NCBI GenBank assembly: GCA_022510605.1
Contig: JAFLTB010000013.1
Coordinates: 1-44,653 of the forward strand
Direction: 5' to 3'
DNA: 44,653 nt
Origin: Lachnospiraceae bacterium
GTDB taxonomy: Bacteria > Bacillota > Clostridia > Lachnospirales > Lachnospiraceae
In this document: positions 17,239 through 25,837 of the stretch, piece by piece
How positions within the stretch are numbered: the stretch's first letter is position 1
Layout: every line of letters begins with the position of its first letter
The notes under the pieces: model-generated
The model's input: only the letters and a program-made list of their open reading frames with translations
Databases searched by the model: none
What the model was told of the DNA's origin: nothing
Program-made: the position numbers and the translations under genes

Positions 17239-18486
17239 CTATGCAAAATATTCCTCGATTTCCTGGTAGCCCTCTGCCATCAGCTGCTCTTTCTGGAATT
17301 TTTTGTTTTTCTTCATAATACTGATGTTGACCTGTACTCCCTTTTCCCGCTCTTCTTTCGCCTTTTCAATTACCTCCATCATCCGTTCCGGGGAAGCTTT
17401 TTTCTCAATAAGGTAAGCCTTTTTCACTGCTGCCGACGGCACCTGATATCCCCGCTCCAACAACAGCATGACAATGCGCTCAAAGCCAATGGAAAAACCA
17501 CAGGCACAGGTATCATTGCCGGTAAATTTCCCTATCATTTCATCGTAGCGCCCGCCGCCTCCTACGGAACCGCCAAATTCATCCATGGCAATCTCAAAAA
17601 TCGGGCCGGTGTAATAGGACATGCCCCGCACTAAGGTCGGGTCAAAGACAATCTGAAAGTCCGCTGTTTTTACCCGTTCCACAGCAGAAATGATAGTCTC
17701 CAGGTCTTCCGCTGCCCCTTCCTCCAGGCAGTCTCCCAGGGTTTCCTTCATATAGCGGACGCCGGCAATATCGCCCGTCACTGTCTCAAACAGGGTTTTG
17801 CACCGGGACACAGCATCCTCTCCATACCCGGCTTCCAACAGTTCCGCTTCCACGCCCTCCATTCCGATTTTATCCATTTTATCCAGAACGATGAATACCT
17901 CATCGTACCCCCCCTCCGGGAAGCCGCAGTATTTTGCCATTCCCTTCAGGATTTTCCGATTGTTAATACGGATGGTAAACTGCTTGAAATCCAATTTGCC
18001 GAGCAGGGTGGTGGTAGCCAGAATCAGCTCAATTTCCGCCAGATAAGAAGGCTCCCCTAATATATCGATGTCACACTGCATAAACTGGCGAAACCGTCCC
18101 CGCTGGGGTCTGTCGGCCCGCCATACATTTCCCATCTGCAAGGCCTTAAAGGGAACGGACAGTTCTCCGGCATTGTTGGCGTAGTACCGGGACAGGGGCA
18201 CGGTCAAATCGTAGCGCAGACCTCCGTCCACCAAATCCCCTTCCGTCTCGGCGGTCTCTAAATTCAGTTTCTGCCCCCGCTTCAAAATCTTAAATATCAG
18301 TTTTTCATTTTCGCCGCCCTGCTTGCTGCTCAGATTCTCAATGTGCTCTACACAGGGGGTTTCAATGGACTGAAATCCAAAGGTACGGTATGTCTCCTTA
18401 ATCTGCTGAATGACATAATCCCGTATCTCCATTTCCTTTGGTAAAATATCCTTCATTCCCGTAGTCGGTTTTTTCTTCATGGCCAT
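17239..18486 (-). CDS. hisS: Histidine--tRNA ligase
   Basis: A 415-residue class II synthetase that charges tRNA-His. Visible landmarks are GMKDILPKE at the N-terminus, motif 2 with WRADRPQRGRFRQF, the histidine-binding segment LVRGMSYYTGPIFEI, and motif 3 near GGGGRYDEMI and GFSIGFERI. A C-terminal anticodon-binding domain follows, and length is typical. It is 6 bp after hemZ and 18 bp before aspS, consistent with translation from a shared transcript. No separate promoter or T-box leader is visible in the short gap. Confidence 0.96.
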   Translation of the reverse strand: MAMKKKPTTGMKDILPKEMEIRDYVIQQIKETYRTFGFQSIETPCVEHIENLSSKQGGENEKLIFKILKRGQKLNLETAETEGDLVDGGLRYDLTVPLSRYYANNAGELSVPFKALQMGNVWRADRPQRGRFRQFMQCDIDILGEPSYLAEIELILATTTLLGKLDFKQFTIRINNRKILKGMAKYCGFPEGGYDEVFIVLDKMDKIGMEGVEAELLEAGYGEDAVSRCKTLFETVTGDIAGVRYMKETLGDCLEEGAAEDLETIISAVERVKTADFQIVFDPTLVRGMSYYTGPIFEIAMDEFGGSVGGGGRYDEMIGKFTGNDTCACGFSIGFERIVMLLLERGYQVPSAAVKKAYLIEKKASPERMMEVIEKAKEEREKGVQVNISIMKKNKKFQKEQLMAEGYQEIEEYFA

Positions 18487-18492
18487 AGGTTT

Positions 18493-19932
18493 TCATCCTC
18501 CAATTCCTGCTGCTCTTTTTCTCTCTATCATCTCGTCAATTCTGGCAATATAGTCCTCGACGCTTTTTACATTTTCTATTCGCTCCATCCGGTCCTCTCC
18601 ATGAAAGACTTGCTTGGTGGCGCCGCCGCTTCCCAGAGCCACAATGGTTTCCAGTTCCTCCATAATGAAAATATTATAGAGGCATTCCTTTCCCGGTCTG
18701 GCGTATGCCACATTTTCCTGATTGGTATTTCTCGTGGTGCCCGCCTTGTTCTTCTGCCGGTACATATAGTACGGCTCGTAGCCCTTCTCCTGCAGGTACT
18801 CTCCACTGATTCTTTGCAGTACCGGAATCAGGGTGTCCTCCGGCTGTATGCCGCCGCCCTGCTCCAGCTGCTTCCTCCGCAGTCTGCCCGCCCGCTTAAT
18901 CACCAGGGTATGAACGGTAATGCTGTCCGGCTCCAGTTCACAGACCCGGTTCAGGGTGTTAAAGAAATCTACTTCATCCTCCTCCGGCAGTCCCACAATC
19001 AAATCCATGTTGATGTTGTCAAAGCCAGCTTCCCTTGCCATATGAAAGGCCTCTGCCACCTGCTCCACCCGGTGTCTGCGCCCCAGTAAATCCAGCGTAT
19101 GCTGTTTCATGGTCTGGGGATTAATGGAAACCCTTGTGACTCCGGCCTCTTTCAGGATGCGGAGTTTTTCCCGGGTGATGCTGTCCGGCCGTCCGGCCTC
19201 CACTGTAAATTCCAGCGCCTGCTCCACCGGCAGATGGGCATGAATCATCTCCATCAGCCGTCCCAGCTGCTTCTCTGTCAGGGAGGTAGGCGTACCTCCT
19301 CCCACATAAATGGTATGTAATTCCCGGCTGTTATCCCTTCCGGCCCCGCGCATTTCCTTTTCCAGCGCCGCCAGATAGTCCTCTACCCGGTTTTCGTAAC
19401 GAACATAATCGTAGGAGGAAAAGGAACAGTACTGGCAGATGGAAGGACAGAAGGGAATTCCAATATAAACGTTATAGCCCCTCTCATGGGAAAAGGAGCG
19501 GGTCAGTTCATATTCCCGTTCTGCCACCGCCAATGCCAGGGAAATTTTGCTCTCCCCCACCAGATATTCCTCCCGCAGACAGTCCCGGATTTCCTCCTTT
19601 GACTTTCCTGCCATTTTCATCCGAAGGGGAATTTTTACCGGCCGGATACCTGTAAGAATCCCCCAGGGAAGTCGGCGTCCGCTGATGTCTGCAAAGGCAC
19701 GGTACAGCGAAACCTTCACCTGGTTTTTTGTATAGCCCTCCGGCAAATCTTCCTCCCAGACCACCTGGCCGTCCATCTGACAGCGGGCAGGATACCCTGT
19801 TTTATCTCTCCAGTCTTCACGCTCAGCCACCTGACACTCCTGTTCTGGAAAGAAACTCAGGGCCAGCGCCTTTAAGTCGTAGGAAAATTCTCCGGGATGG
19901 GCCGTGTTTTTCTTTATCTCAAATTGTATCAT
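18493..19932 (-). CDS. hemZ: HemZ-type radical SAM protein (coproporphyrinogen III oxidase-like)
   Basis: A 479-residue protein of the HemN/HemZ radical SAM group. The cluster motif CPSICQYC (C162, C166, C169) is intact, followed by the SAM-binding region TIYVGGGTPTSL and NMDLIVGLPEED. The extra N-terminal domain of about 150 residues is characteristic of HemZ in Clostridia and Bacilli. The family is annotated as oxygen-independent coproporphyrinogen dehydrogenase, but related proteins act as haem chaperones, and no other haem gene is near. It lies 11 bp after the MBL gene and 6 bp before hisS. Confidence 0.9.
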   Translation of the reverse strand: MIQFEIKKNTAHPGEFSYDLKALALSFFPEQECQVAEREDWRDKTGYPARCQMDGQVVWEEDLPEGYTKNQVKVSLYRAFADISGRRLPWGILTGIRPVKIPLRMKMAGKSKEEIRDCLREEYLVGESKISLALAVAEREYELTRSFSHERGYNVYIGIPFCPSICQYCSFSSYDYVRYENRVEDYLAALEKEMRGAGRDNSRELHTIYVGGGTPTSLTEKQLGRLMEMIHAHLPVEQALEFTVEAGRPDSITREKLRILKEAGVTRVSINPQTMKQHTLDLLGRRHRVEQVAEAFHMAREAGFDNINMDLIVGLPEEDEVDFFNTLNRVCELEPDSITVHTLVIKRAGRLRRKQLEQGGGIQPEDTLIPVLQRISGEYLQEKGYEPYYMYRQKNKAGTTRNTNQENVAYARPGKECLYNIFIMEELETIVALGSGGATKQVFHGEDRMERIENVKSVEDYIARIDEMIERKRAAGIGG

Positions 19933-19943
19933 AATTATCCGCC

Positions 19944-20570
19944 TTACGCATAGGGATTGTTCTGCTTCTCATAAGCCACACTGGTTTCCGGACCATGTCC
20001 CGGATAAATCTGCACCTCCGGCGGCAGTATCAGCACACGGCTGCGTATGGATTCCAGCAGCTGCCGCCCGTTTCCCGTAGGAAAATCCGTTCGTCCCACG
20101 GATTCCATGAAAATGGTGTCGCCGCTGAACAGGATTTTTTCCTGTTCCAGATAATAGCAGCAACTTCCTGTGGTATGTCCCGGCGTGTGAATTACCGTAA
20201 AGTCCATACCGGCAATTTCCAGTGTCTGCCCGTCCCGAAGTAAGACCTCCGCCTCTAAAGCCGTCTCTTCGTTTACCATGTAGGAAACATTCAGCCCCGG
20301 GTCCGCTAACAGCTCTTTTTCGCCCTCATAGGCATAGAGAGTTCCCCCTGCCAGTGACTGCAGTTTGGAAACGCCCATAATGTGGTCAAAATGCCCGTGG
20401 GTCAAAAGGATTCCCTGATTGCTCAGTCCCTTTTTTTCCAGATGGGAGGCTATTTTTTCCGCCTCATCACCGGGGTCGATGACAATACAGTCTGTACTTC
20501 CCTTCCGGTTTACAATATAACAGTTGGTCTGAATGGCTCCCACCATCAGCATGGTAATTTCGATATCCAT
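19944..20570 (-). CDS. MBL-fold hydrolase (glyoxalase II-like)
   Basis: A 208-residue single-domain metallo-beta-lactamase-fold protein. The metal-binding motif THGHFDH is intact, with later ligands in HTPGHTTGS, FSGDTIF and PGHGPET. The start MDIEITMLMVGA is preferred because AAAGGAG lies six bases upstream, giving a 25-bp gap from relA. Such proteins sit between relA and hemZ in many Clostridia and are often annotated as hydroxyacylglutathione hydrolases. The true substrate is unknown, and no C-terminal glyoxalase II domain is present. Confidence 0.88.
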   Translation of the reverse strand: MDIEITMLMVGAIQTNCYIVNRKGSTDCIVIDPGDEAEKIASHLEKKGLSNQGILLTHGHFDHIMGVSKLQSLAGGTLYAYEGEKELLADPGLNVSYMVNEETALEAEVLLRDGQTLEIAGMDFTVIHTPGHTTGSCCYYLEQEKILFSGDTIFMESVGRTDFPTGNGRQLLESIRSRVLILPPEVQIYPGHGPETSVAYEKQNNPYA

Positions 20571-20595
20571 CCCCGTCTCCTTTTTTCTGAATTTA

Positions 20596-22917
20596 TCAGC
20601 CATTGGTGCTCCGCTCAATGCTGATTACGCTTTCTATATTTTTTAACTTGGCAATCAACCGGTTCAACTGGTTCACGCCCTTTGTCTCAAAGCCAATGTC
20701 AAGGGTGGCCTTTTCCTGTTTGGTGGTGCGCACATTCATGGATTTTACGTCAATGCCATTTTCCGTAAATACCCGGGATACGTCCAACAGAACTCCACTT
20801 CGGTTGTAACAGTAGATGACAATTTCCACTGGATAAACCTCGTCGTTTTCCTTGGCCTCCGGACTCCACTCCGCTTCAATCAGACGATTGCGCTCAGATT
20901 CCGGCAGATGTATCATATTCACACAGTCGGTACGGTGGATGGAAACCCCCCGTCCTCTGGTGACAAAGCCCACAATTTCATCTCCCGGCACCGGGCTGCA
21001 GCATTTGGAAAACCGCACGGCCAAATCGTCCAGACCTTCCACAATGATGCCGCCTTTGCTCTTTAGCTTCTCCCTCGGATTCCTTCCAGCAGATTCCTTG
21101 GCCTCTCTGGCGCTTTCGATTACTTCATGCACCTGGGCGTCGGAGATGATTCGTCTGTTTTTCTTATCGTATTCATCCTGAAGCTTATTGACAACCTGGC
21201 CTTCCTTCAAGCCGCCGTGTCCAATGGCGGCACACACGGATTCCCAGTCCCGGAACCCGTATTTGCGGATACAGGCCTCGGTATATTCCTGTCGTAAAAG
21301 GGGCGCCAGATCAATTCCCTTGGTTTTACAATAGGTGTGCAAAAGTTCCTTGCCCCGTACAATATTGTCTTCTTTAAATTCATTGCGGAACCACTGGCTA
21401 ATCTTGTTTCTGGCCTGAGTGCTTTTGACAAGGTTTAACCAGTCTCTGCTTGGCCCCCTGCTGTTCTGGCTGGTGATAATTTCAATGCGGTCGCCGTTTT
21501 GAATCTCGTAGTCCATCTTAACGATGTTGCCGTTGACTCTGGCTCCCACCATCCGATTGCCCACCGCACTGTGGACGGCGTAAGCAAAGTCAATGGGATT
21601 AGAGCCGGCCGGCAGAGTTTTTACATCGCCGTTTGGCGTAAAGCAGTAAATACGGTCGGAAAACAAATCCAAATCACTTTTGATGGCACTTAAAAACTCT
21701 TTGTTGTCGTCCATGTTGTGCTGCCATTCCAAAATCCGACGCAGCCATGCCATTTTTTCTTCTTCGCTCTGAACGGCGGAGTCACTGCCGCCGCTTTCCT
21801 TATACTTCCAATGGGCGGCAATACCATATTCCGCTGTACGGTGCATCTCGTAGGTCCGAATCTGGATTTCAAAGGGCTGTCCATCCGGGCCAATCAGCGT
21901 GGTATGCAGCGACTGGTAATGGTTTGGCTTTGGCATGGCGATATAATCCTTAAACCGCCCGGGAATTGGCTTATACATCTCGTGAATAATACCCAGCGCC
22001 GTATAGCACTCCTGGTCGCTGTCCACAATGATGCGGATGGCAAACAAATCATAAATCTGGTCCAGCGTTTTATTCTGGTTTACCATTTTCCGATAAATGC
22101 TGAACAGATGCTTCACACGGCCGTCTATGGTGGCCTGAATACCGTTTTCCTCTAACCGTTTTCCCACTTCCCCCATAATATCCTTTACAAAGGTTTCTTT
22201 CGAGCCCTTGATGTCCTCAAAACGCTTTCCCAAATCTTGATAGGATTCCGGCTCCAGGTACTGCAGGGACAAATCGTCCAGTTCTACCTTTACCTTGGAA
22301 ATACCCAGCCGGTCGGCAATAGGCGCATAGATGTCCATGGTCTCTCTGGACTTTTCCTTCTGCTTCTCCGGCTTCATAAACTGCAGGGTACGCATGTTGT
22401 GCAGACGGTCTGCCAGCTTAATAATAATAACCCGGATATCCTTTGCCATGGCAAGGAACATCTTCCGCAGGTTCTCCGCCTGCAGTTCCACCTTGTCGGC
22501 CCGGTAATTTAATTTCGTCAGTTTCGTAACGCCGTCTACCAGTACCGCTATTTCGGCACTGAACATCTCTGTTATATCCTCTGTCGTGTACTGGGTATCC
22601 TCCACCACATCGTGGAGCAGTCCCCCTACAATGGTTTCCTTATCCATTTCCAGCTGGGCCAGAATAATGGCCACACAGACCGGATGAATCAGATAGGGTT
22701 CTCCCGATTTTCGCTTCTGGTCTTTATGTGCATCCTTAGCCAGTTCATAGGCTTTGGTTATAATTTCCAAGTCGCTGGAGGGATGGTAGTTGCTGACTGT
22801 TTTTACCAGCACCCGAAACAGCACATCCGGGTCGGTAAAGTTGGGTGGGATTATCTCTGTGGATAATTCACCGGTATCAAAGGTCTCAATCAGACCGGGG
22901 CTTTTTTCTTCTCCCAT
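20596..22917 (-). CDS. relA: Bifunctional (p)ppGpp synthetase/hydrolase, RelA/SpoT (Rel)
   Basis: A 773-residue long-form Rel protein that makes and degrades the alarmone (p)ppGpp. Domains in order are: an HD hydrolase with GGLLHDVVEDT, a synthetase with RFKDYIAMPKPNHYQSLHT, a TGS domain (YCFTPNGDVKTLPAGS), a zinc-finger-like region (SKCCSPVPGDEIVGFVTRG) and a C-terminal ACT domain. The intact HDxxED motif suggests hydrolase activity is kept. The start MGEEKSPGL follows AAAGGAGG at good spacing; an ATG eight codons upstream is less likely. It heads the operon with the MBL gene, hemZ, hisS and aspS. The dtd gene often found after relA is absent here. Confidence 0.95.
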   Translation of the reverse strand: MGEEKSPGLIETFDTGELSTEIIPPNFTDPDVLFRVLVKTVSNYHPSSDLEIITKAYELAKDAHKDQKRKSGEPYLIHPVCVAIILAQLEMDKETIVGGLLHDVVEDTQYTTEDITEMFSAEIAVLVDGVTKLTKLNYRADKVELQAENLRKMFLAMAKDIRVIIIKLADRLHNMRTLQFMKPEKQKEKSRETMDIYAPIADRLGISKVKVELDDLSLQYLEPESYQDLGKRFEDIKGSKETFVKDIMGEVGKRLEENGIQATIDGRVKHLFSIYRKMVNQNKTLDQIYDLFAIRIIVDSDQECYTALGIIHEMYKPIPGRFKDYIAMPKPNHYQSLHTTLIGPDGQPFEIQIRTYEMHRTAEYGIAAHWKYKESGGSDSAVQSEEEKMAWLRRILEWQHNMDDNKEFLSAIKSDLDLFSDRIYCFTPNGDVKTLPAGSNPIDFAYAVHSAVGNRMVGARVNGNIVKMDYEIQNGDRIEIITSQNSRGPSRDWLNLVKSTQARNKISQWFRNEFKEDNIVRGKELLHTYCKTKGIDLAPLLRQEYTEACIRKYGFRDWESVCAAIGHGGLKEGQVVNKLQDEYDKKNRRIISDAQVHEVIESAREAKESAGRNPREKLKSKGGIIVEGLDDLAVRFSKCCSPVPGDEIVGFVTRGRGVSIHRTDCVNMIHLPESERNRLIEAEWSPEAKENDEVYPVEIVIYCYNRSGVLLDVSRVFTENGIDVKSMNVRTTKQEKATLDIGFETKGVNQLNRLIAKLKNIESVISIERSTNG

Positions 22918-22964
22918 CGTCTCCTCCTTTCCTCTGGACATATCTTCTCTGTAAACTGTTTCTT

Positions 22965-22994
22965 ATTATAAAGGTCTTTGGTGGAAAATGCAAA
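22965..22994 (-). promoter_or_regulatory. relA promoter with its -35 inside a tandem repeat
   Basis: On the minus strand TATAAT (22965-22970) is preceded by an 18-bp spacer and TTTGCA (22989-22994). The TTTGCA belongs to the first 24-bp tandem repeat unit, and each complete unit carries another copy. The transcript would have a leader of about 40 bases before relA. Confidence 0.6.
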
Positions 22995-23070
22995 CATTAT
23001 CCACCGGGAAAATGCAAACATTATCCGCTGGGAAAATGCAAACATTATCCGCCGGGAAATGTAGACACTA
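22982..23070. repeat. 24-bp direct tandem repeat, three copies plus a decayed fourth
   Basis: Three consecutive 24-bp units (22982-23005, 23006-23029, 23030-23053) share the core AAAATGCAAACATTATCC and differ only at their ends. A diverged partial copy (GGGAAATGTAGACACTA) runs from 23054 to about 23070 and reaches the stop codon of the ComEC-like gene. The array fills the gap between that gene and relA. Confidence 0.9.
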
Positions 23071-23964
23071 TTGCTCTGTGGAAAGCGTGACCTGCTCCCC
23101 GTCGGATACCGCCTGAATCGTACCCATGGTGTCCGTGCGGTAAATCTGGACGTCCTCCTCTTCTAACCGGGCCAGAACCTCAGCGTGGGGGTGTCCATAG
23201 GAATTGTCCCTGCCGCAGCTGATGATGGCATATACCGGGTCCGCCTTCTGCAAAAATGTCTGGCTGGTGGCGGTATGACTGCCATGATGCCCCAGCTTCA
23301 GCACATCGCACTCTAAGTCATACTGCTTCTCCACCAGTTTCTTCTCCGCTTCTTCCTCTGCATCCCCCATAAAGAGAAACCGGGTCTTACCATAGGCCGC
23401 CTGTACCACAAGGGAATTATTATTGGCATCGGAATAGGTTTCGTCCGGGGAGAGAAACCGGAGAACCAGATTTTTCTCATAGGTGTACTCTTTGCCAATC
23501 TCCGGCATCTGAGCCGTCAGTTTTTTTGCCTTCATGGCCTTTTCCACATCCTGGTAGGTTTTTGTCTCCTTTGTGGCCTTCGGCAGATAAAGAGTCTCCA
23601 CTGGAATATTTTCAATCACCGTATCCAGCCCCCCGATATGGTCGCTGTCCGGATGGGTGCCCACCAGCACATCCAGTTTCTTCACGCCCGCTTGTTTCAG
23701 GCATTCTACTACTGTCTCCCCCTTGTTGTTATTCCCGGCATCAATCAGCATGTGGAATCCGCCCTTTTGAATCAGGGTGGCATCCCCCTGCCCCACATCC
23801 AGATAGGAAACCGTCAGCTGGTTTTCATCTGCCGGCGGGGCCTGCCAGGTCTCTCCCCCATGGAAAAGTCCGCTTACCGGCCGGTATAAAAGTGCTCCAA
23901 TAATAATCAATATCGGCAGTAACAACTGTTTGAACACTGCCTGTTTTTGTCGTTTGGTTGCCAT
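23068..23964 (-). CDS. ComEC/Rec2-like MBL-fold protein with N-terminal membrane anchor
   Basis: A 298-residue protein. A lysine-rich start and one hydrophobic segment (about residues 13-33) make a signal anchor. The rest matches the C-terminal metallo-beta-lactamase domain of ComEC: LTVSYLDVGQGDATLI, THPDSDHIGGL with the HxDxDH metal motif, FMGDAEEEAE and KLGHHGSHTAT. In DNA uptake systems the related domain is thought to degrade the non-transported strand, but the stand-alone form may be a nuclease or phosphodiesterase of unknown target. No channel domain is present. GGGGAGG precedes the ATG. Its stop lies next to the tandem repeats before relA. Confidence 0.85.
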   Translation of the reverse strand: MATKRQKQAVFKQLLLPILIIIGALLYRPVSGLFHGGETWQAPPADENQLTVSYLDVGQGDATLIQKGGFHMLIDAGNNNKGETVVECLKQAGVKKLDVLVGTHPDSDHIGGLDTVIENIPVETLYLPKATKETKTYQDVEKAMKAKKLTAQMPEIGKEYTYEKNLVLRFLSPDETYSDANNNSLVVQAAYGKTRFLFMGDAEEEAEKKLVEKQYDLECDVLKLGHHGSHTATSQTFLQKADPVYAIISCGRDNSYGHPHAEVLARLEEEDVQIYRTDTMGTIQAVSDGEQVTLSTEQ

Positions 23965-24125
23965 GGTTCCTCCCCTTCTTACGTACTTTCGTCATCCATT
24001 TCCATATGAGATTAACTGTAGCATATCTGGCAGGGGATTGCAAGAGAGGGCTTTTTCCGGGGAATAATTCTCAAAGGAATTTTCCTTTTATAAGAAAGGG
24101 ACTAGGCGAATAGGGAAAAATGTGG

Positions 24126-24131
24126 TATACT
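24126..24131 (+). promoter_or_regulatory. Extended -10 promoter of the phosphoribosyltransferase-like gene
   Basis: TGGTATACT forms an extended -10 box (TATACT at 24126-24131), 45 bases before the ATG at 24176. No convincing -35 box lies 17 bp upstream. A GAAAGGGG ribosome site follows at about 24161-24168. Confidence 0.5.
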
Positions 24132-24175
24132 ACATATGTAACCCATACATTTTGCAGTAAGAAAGGGGTATATTT

Positions 24176-24820
24176 ATGTTATTGGACAGGGAATACGAGG
24201 TTCCATCAAACGACAACAGAAAAATCAATCTGAGGGTCGTACCAGGACATTTTGCTACGACCCAGTCTCACATTAATTTTTATATGGATATGACAGTTCT
24301 GAAGGTACGCCATAAGGAGGCCGCCGAGGTGGCGAAAACCATGGCCAAGGAATATCAGTACAGTAAGCCCATTGACACCATTGTCTGCATGGACGGCTGT
24401 GAAATCATCGGAGCCTGTCTGGCAGATGAATTAGTGAAAAACGGTATTATGTCCCTGAATCGCCACAACAGCCTGTATGTGATTACGCCGGAGTTTGACA
24501 GCAACGGCCAGATGATTTTCCGGGATAATCTTCAGCCCATGGTAAGAAACAAAAACATCCTGCTTCTGTTAGCTTCTGCCACCACCGGACGTACCATTGC
24601 CAGAAGTCTGGAGTGTATCCGCTATTACGGCGGTATCATTCAGGGAATTTCTGCGATTTTCAGTGCGGCTAAGGAAATTTACGGAGAGCCGATACACAGC
24701 ATTTTCTCCACTGAGGATTTGCCGGAATACCAGACCTTCAGCCCGGAGGAGTGTCCGCATTGTAAGAATAAGGAAAAAATTGACGCTATTGTAAATGGAT
24801 TTGGTTATTCTGAGTTGTAG
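24176..24820 (+). CDS. Orotate phosphoribosyltransferase-like protein with altered PRPP motif
   Basis: A 214-residue protein with the layout of type I phosphoribosyltransferases (Rossmann-like core). The segment NILLLLASATTGRTIARS corresponds to the PRPP-binding loop, but the two acidic residues normally found there (as in VDDVITTG) are replaced by Ala-Ser. Catalysis in the usual way is therefore doubtful. The C-terminus adds CPHCKNKEK, a CxxC that could hold a metal or form a disulfide. The gene stands alone behind its own promoter and is followed by a terminator. Similar proteins are often annotated as orotate phosphoribosyltransferase in Lachnospiraceae. A regulatory or PRPP-sensing role is possible but is inference. 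Confidence 0.7.
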   Translation: MLLDREYEVPSNDNRKINLRVVPGHFATTQSHINFYMDMTVLKVRHKEAAEVAKTMAKEYQYSKPIDTIVCMDGCEIIGACLADELVKNGIMSLNRHNSLYVITPEFDSNGQMIFRDNLQPMVRNKNILLLLASATTGRTIARSLECIRYYGGIIQGISAIFSAAKEIYGEPIHSIFSTEDLPEYQTFSPEECPHCKNKEKIDAIVNGFGYSEL

Positions 24821-24889
24821 CTTTTAAGAATTAAGAAAATCTATGAATCGCCTGGAGCCGGTGATGCTTCGCATCAAATGCTCTCGCAA

Positions 24890-24940
24890 ACCGACCTCCA
24901 AAAGTTGGAGTAAAATCTAACGATTGGAGGTCGGTTTTTT
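24890..24940 (+). terminator. Intrinsic terminator with competing inner hairpin
   Basis: ACCGACCTCCAA (24890-24901) pairs with TTGGAGGTCGGT (24924-24935), followed by TTTTT. The loop also contains TTGGAG (24905-24910), which can pair with CTCCAA (24896-24901), so two mutually exclusive hairpins can form. It lies 70 bases after the phosphoribosyltransferase-like gene. A small GATGC-TTC-GCATC hairpin at 24863-24875 precedes it. Confidence 0.75.
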
Positions 24941-25008
24941 GTGGATTTATCTTTTCCGATGCCAATAGTGATGAAAGAAGTAACTGGCGTTTCCTAACAA
25001 AAGCGCTG

Positions 25009-25833
25009 CTAATACTGCCAGCTCCCGTTTTCCTCCAGCCATCTGGCCACGCCATCCTCCTCGTTTCTTAGCACTACACCTGTAGAAACCTCTTTCAGCT
25101 CCGGCACGGCATTGGCAACAGCATAGCACTCATCGGCTATCTGAAACAGGGGAATATCATTCTTTGCATCCCCGAAGGCTACTATCCTGTCACAGCCAAG
25201 CATCTCCTTCAGCTGTAATACGGCATTTGCCTTTGTGGCTTCCTTCGGTATGATTTCCAGCCATTTAGCCCCACTGTAAATATCTGTCTGATAGAGACAG
25301 ATATATTTTCCTTTTAGTCTCTGGTATGCCAGCCACAATTTTTCCTCCTCACCAATACAGGTAAAGTAAAAAATATCGCCCTGCTTCAGCTCATCAGGCT
25401 CCCGCACCGGATTATCCCGGACATCGCCCTTCTTGGTATCAATAAAGGCCCTGGTCTCCTCATTGCATAGATCACGGCAATAGGTGAATTTTTCCACTCC
25501 CTCCGTATAGGAATAGACAATGGGGTGGATGTTTGCCTCCTGCAGTACCTGGAAAATCTCCTCCCGTTCATGAGAGGCAAAATAATGGGACAGCAGGATT
25601 TTACCGGTCTGCTTATCAATAATAAAGGCCCCATTATATACCACGGCGGGAATCTCAACCGTAATCCCGGCGGTAATGGGGCCTGCCGTCACGAGAGACC
25701 GGGCCGTGGCAAAGGAGAAGCACATCCCCTTTGCTACCAGCCGGTTAATTGTATCTACCGTATAAGAGGATATGGTCTGGTCCTGTCGCATCAGGGTACC
25801 ATCCAAATCCGATATATAGAGAGTTTTTGACAT
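25009..25833 (-). CDS. HAD-superfamily phosphatase, Cof/YidA type
   Basis: A 274-residue Cof-type HAD hydrolase. Motif I is DLDGTLM (D9, D11). Motif II serine or threonine lies in FATARS, a C2-type cap fills the middle, and motif IV is AFGDAKNDIPLF. Members dephosphorylate small phosphorylated sugars or cofactors; the substrate cannot be assigned. The start MSKTLYISD follows AGGGTGA and lies 4 bp after the stop of the ABC transporter gene, so it is coupled to the exporter operon. Longer starts upstream would overlap the transporter. Confidence 0.88.
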   Translation of the reverse strand: MSKTLYISDLDGTLMRQDQTISSYTVDTINRLVAKGMCFSFATARSLVTAGPITAGITVEIPAVVYNGAFIIDKQTGKILLSHYFASHEREEIFQVLQEANIHPIVYSYTEGVEKFTYCRDLCNEETRAFIDTKKGDVRDNPVREPDELKQGDIFYFTCIGEEEKLWLAYQRLKGKYICLYQTDIYSGAKWLEIIPKEATKANAVLQLKEMLGCDRIVAFGDAKNDIPLFQIADECYAVANAVPELKEVSTGVVLRNEEDGVARWLEENGSWQY

Positions 25834-25837
25834 ATTA

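Noticed and set aside
22982-23070. Possible CRISPR array from evenly spaced repeats
   Set aside because: The repeats are directly joined 24-bp units without unique spacers and no cas gene is near; they are simple tandem repeats.
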